Made by a program: the position numbers and the translations under genes. 33,157 nucleotides of DNA from Candidatus Woesearchaeota archaeon (lineage in GTDB: Archaea; Nanobdellota; Nanobdellia; SCGC-AAA011-G17; PNOQ01): contig JABHMJ010000052.1 in NCBI GenBank assembly GCA_018693795.1, positions 1 through 33,157 on the forward strand, written 5' to 3'. A model generated the notes under the pieces. That model ran no database searches and had not been told where the DNA came from. It saw only the letters and a list, made by a program, of their open reading frames with translations. Below are positions 31,570 through 33,157 of this stretch, piece by piece. Numbering within the stretch: position 1 is the first letter of the stretch; each line of letters opens with the position of its first letter.

Positions 31570-31575
31570 TCTAGA

Positions 31576-31962
31576 CTACCCATGAACAGAACATTCACAA
31601 ACTAAAACCCCGTCATCATCACAATAATGAGATTTATACCTAACTGAAATACGAGTGTTCTCATGAAAATAACTATTACTTGGACAAACACCTCTACATT
31701 CTATTTCTAAAATCCAATTTCTTGTTTCTTCATCATTATATATTCTATTACTATTACCACCATAAATAGGGTCATTATTAATAATATCCTCACAATTACT
31801 GCCAGTGTTATATGTTGTTGGAACTTCAGATATTGCATTTTCTAATTCAATTTGTTCTAAGTTAGGAATCCTTATTCCAAAAAACCAGCTAATAGCATAA
31901 ACAACAATTAATATTGTTAAAATTGCGAAGAAAATATTAACCCAATTTGTTTCTTTGACCAT
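31576..31962 (-). CDS. Single-pass membrane protein with cysteine-rich outer domain
   Basis: A 128-aa protein with an uncleaved N-terminal helix (about 8-30) and an outward domain with six cysteines (CEDI, CRGVC, HYCDDDGVLVCEC), probably disulfide-linked. No family recognised. The TATA TTTAAATA (31984-31991) is about 25 bases before the ATG, so it is the leaderless first gene of an operon with the 66-aa protein, the HNH endonuclease and the micropeptide. Copy B of the 40-bp repeat ends beside the TATA box. Confidence 0.55.
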   Translation of the reverse strand: MVKETNWVNIFFAILTILIVVYAISWFFGIRIPNLEQIELENAISEVPTTYNTGSNCEDIINNDPIYGGNSNRIYNDEETRNWILEIECRGVCPSNSYFHENTRISVRYKSHYCDDDGVLVCECSVHG

Positions 31963-31992
31963 ACTAAAAACGATGAATAGTATTATTTAAAC

Positions 31993-32032
31993 TTGTCGTA
32001 AAACTTGTTTAGTGCGACAAGACCATGGCACT
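31993..32032. repeat. 40-bp repeat copy B at the operon promoter
   Basis: Second copy of the repeat at 31530. It lies one base upstream of the TATA box of the gene starting at 31962, an activator- or repressor-type position. CTTGTCG (31992-31998) and CGACAAG (32015-32021) form a 7-bp inverted repeat; AGTGC/GCACT gives a second, overlapping one. Confidence 0.7.
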
Positions 32033-32083
32033 AAAAACGCTCCCCTTTAATTGTTTAATTTTTAATAAATTTACACAGAGTAT

Positions 32084-32110
32084 AAAGGGCTTTTAGTTAG
32101 ACCCCTTTTT
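32084..32110. terminator. Weak terminator-like hairpin in a 350-base gap
   Basis: AAAGGG (32084-32089) pairs with CCCTTT (32103-32108), followed by TT on the plus strand. Apart from this, the 40-bp repeat and the two promoters, 31963-32315 shows nothing I can name. Confidence 0.25.
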
Positions 32111-32315
32111 AATTCTTTGAACGCCCTCATATGTCTAAAATACCCTACCTAAAAATTAACTAGTTTCTATATAAATAAATTAGTGTATAAAATAGAAGTG
32201 TAAGATTGACAAAATATAAATTAAACAGTGTATTGGTTATTTAACATCATTTTTTATATTTTAATATGGGAACGATTAGATAATTTTATAAAATAAGATT
32301 TCTAATTTTAATCAA

Positions 32316-32927
32316 ATGAAATGGTTAGCTTTACTAATCCCCTATATCTCTGCGATATTTGGTTTGTATGCCTTTAATAATATTTGGCTAGCAGTGGGAA
32401 TTTATCATATTTTAATTTTAATATTTTTAGCTTCAAGTAATAAATTAGATTTAGATAAAAATTTGTATAAAGGATGGGATTTAAAAATTGGTTGGTTGGC
32501 TATTGCGATTGGATTTTTAGCAGGCATTATAATATTCCTTACAATACCTCTAATTACAACAACAGAACACCTAAATAACGCCCTAGTTAATTTAGGATTG
32601 GGGAATATGAAATCTTTGTTAGTCTTTATTTTATACTGGTCATTCGTAAACCCCATTATTGAAGTTGTTTTTTGGAGGGGGTATTTACAAGATAAAAACA
32701 AAAAAATAGCCCCAATAGATTTCGCATTTTCAGGATACCACTTACTTTACCTTGTATTTTTAATACCTTGGCAATTCTTAATTTTTCCTTTTGTTTTTCT
32801 AGTTTTTGCTTCATGGATTTGGAGATGGATGGCCTATAAATATAAAGGATTACTACTCCCTGCCATATCGCATATTGCAGCAGATTTTACAGTTGTTTTA
32901 TCAGTTTATTTATTTTTAACAATATAA
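32316..32927 (+). CDS. CPBP-family (CAAX-protease-like) intramembrane metalloprotease
   Basis: A 203-aa polytopic protein with about six hydrophobic helices. The Abi/CPBP motifs are present: NPIIEVVFWRGYL (112-124, the EExxxR position, with the second Glu replaced by Val117), FSGYH (138-142, FxxxH) and HIAAD (186-190, HxxxD/N). The substitution could lower activity, though the first Glu, the Arg and both His remain. The TATA TTTTATAAAA (32284-32293) is about 27 bases before the ATG. Roles in the family include protein prenyl processing and bacteriocin self-immunity; the role here is unknown. Confidence 0.75.
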   Translation: MKWLALLIPYISAIFGLYAFNNIWLAVGIYHILILIFLASSNKLDLDKNLYKGWDLKIGWLAIAIGFLAGIIIFLTIPLITTTEHLNNALVNLGLGNMKSLLVFILYWSFVNPIIEVVFWRGYLQDKNKKIAPIDFAFSGYHLLYLVFLIPWQFLIFPFVFLVFASWIWRWMAYKYKGLLLPAISHIAADFTVVLSVYLFLTI

Positions 32928-33066
32928 TTGTTTGCCAAGCATAGCCACAGGGCAAAATGCAGCCGGAATTCAAGTAACCCCAAACCTGAAGTTCTATTTT
33001 CTAATTTATTAAATGAACCTCTTTCCTTGTCTAACAAACTAATGTAATTTAGATAAAAGAAAAATA

Positions 33067-33157
33067 TTATTTTCTTTGAAGGCCTCTATCTGACCTTCTC
33101 TTTCTTGGCTTTTTATCTCTTCCACGCTTACCGACATTCTTGGCGTGTTTTAGTCCA
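33067..33157 (-). CDS. C-terminal end of a basic protein (partial)
   Basis: The last 29 residues run off the window edge: GLKHAKNVGKRGRDKKPRKR then RSDRGLQRK and TAA. The strongly basic tail suggests a nucleic-acid-binding or ribosome-associated protein, but the family cannot be told. The gap 32928-33066 holds no gene that I can see. Confidence 0.45.
   Translation of the reverse strand, partial: GLKHAKNVGKRGRDKKPRKRRSDRGLQRK

Noticed and set aside
32955-32982. A fourth, very degenerate tRNA-like site
   Set aside because: GCAGCCGGAATTCAAGTAACC is only loosely similar and would need several gaps; similarity is within chance.

Overview
The window reads as chromosome of an AT-rich archaeon, most likely a small-genome DPANN member of the Woesearchaeota/Pacearchaeota type. 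The lineage rests on archaeal housekeeping genes: a PIN-ATPase-KH protein (PINA), the archaeal tRNA m1A methyltransferase TrmI, a DacZ-type diadenylate cyclase, a class III-signal pilin and an archaeal-type MetK fragment. It also rests on archaeal promoters. Nearly every first gene has a TATA box centred 24-28 bases before its start codon, so most transcripts should be leaderless; genes inside operons have GGAGG-like ribosome sites instead. I used this rule to correct several starts.

Layout. Bases 1-17820 hold tightly packed housekeeping genes (pinA, trmI, dacZ) wrapped around a minus-strand surface/secretion block: a small secreted protein, a 1912-aa SpvB/RHS-YD shell protein ending in a dockerin-like dyad, a 2296-aa exoprotein with PKD, propeller and CBM-like regions, and, beyond trmI, a separate 396-aa secreted protein that carries the RHS core and a C-terminal effector-like domain. 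The RHS shell and its tip therefore look like two genes. Bases 17817-18380 hold a pilin and tRNA-Arg(CCT).

Bases 18400-31000 are accessory DNA. Two lipoprotein genes are each bracketed by a 16-bp repeat and followed by a short tRNA-3'-end-like sequence. This sequence occurs three times as direct repeats at 18421, 28956 and 30240, and a tyrosine recombinase gene lies beside the middle copy. Between the first two copies lie a NosD/CARDB protein, a ribbon-helix-helix regulator, two fragment-like genes (endonuclease/phosphatase family and possibly helicase), a membrane protein, a tandem-hairpin RNA candidate, a 436-aa unknown, a MetK lacking its N-terminal third, a repeat-rich helical protein, small zinc-binding proteins and the integrase. 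Two of these genes share a palindromic operator-like motif. I read this as an integrated element, possibly working with tRNA-like recombination sites in a gene-cassette manner.

Bases 30240-32040 carry a 660-base non-coding stretch with a large foldable RNA candidate, then a minus-strand operon of small membrane proteins and an HNH endonuclease with a 40-bp repeat. The window ends with a CPBP-family membrane protease and the basic C-terminus of an unidentified protein.
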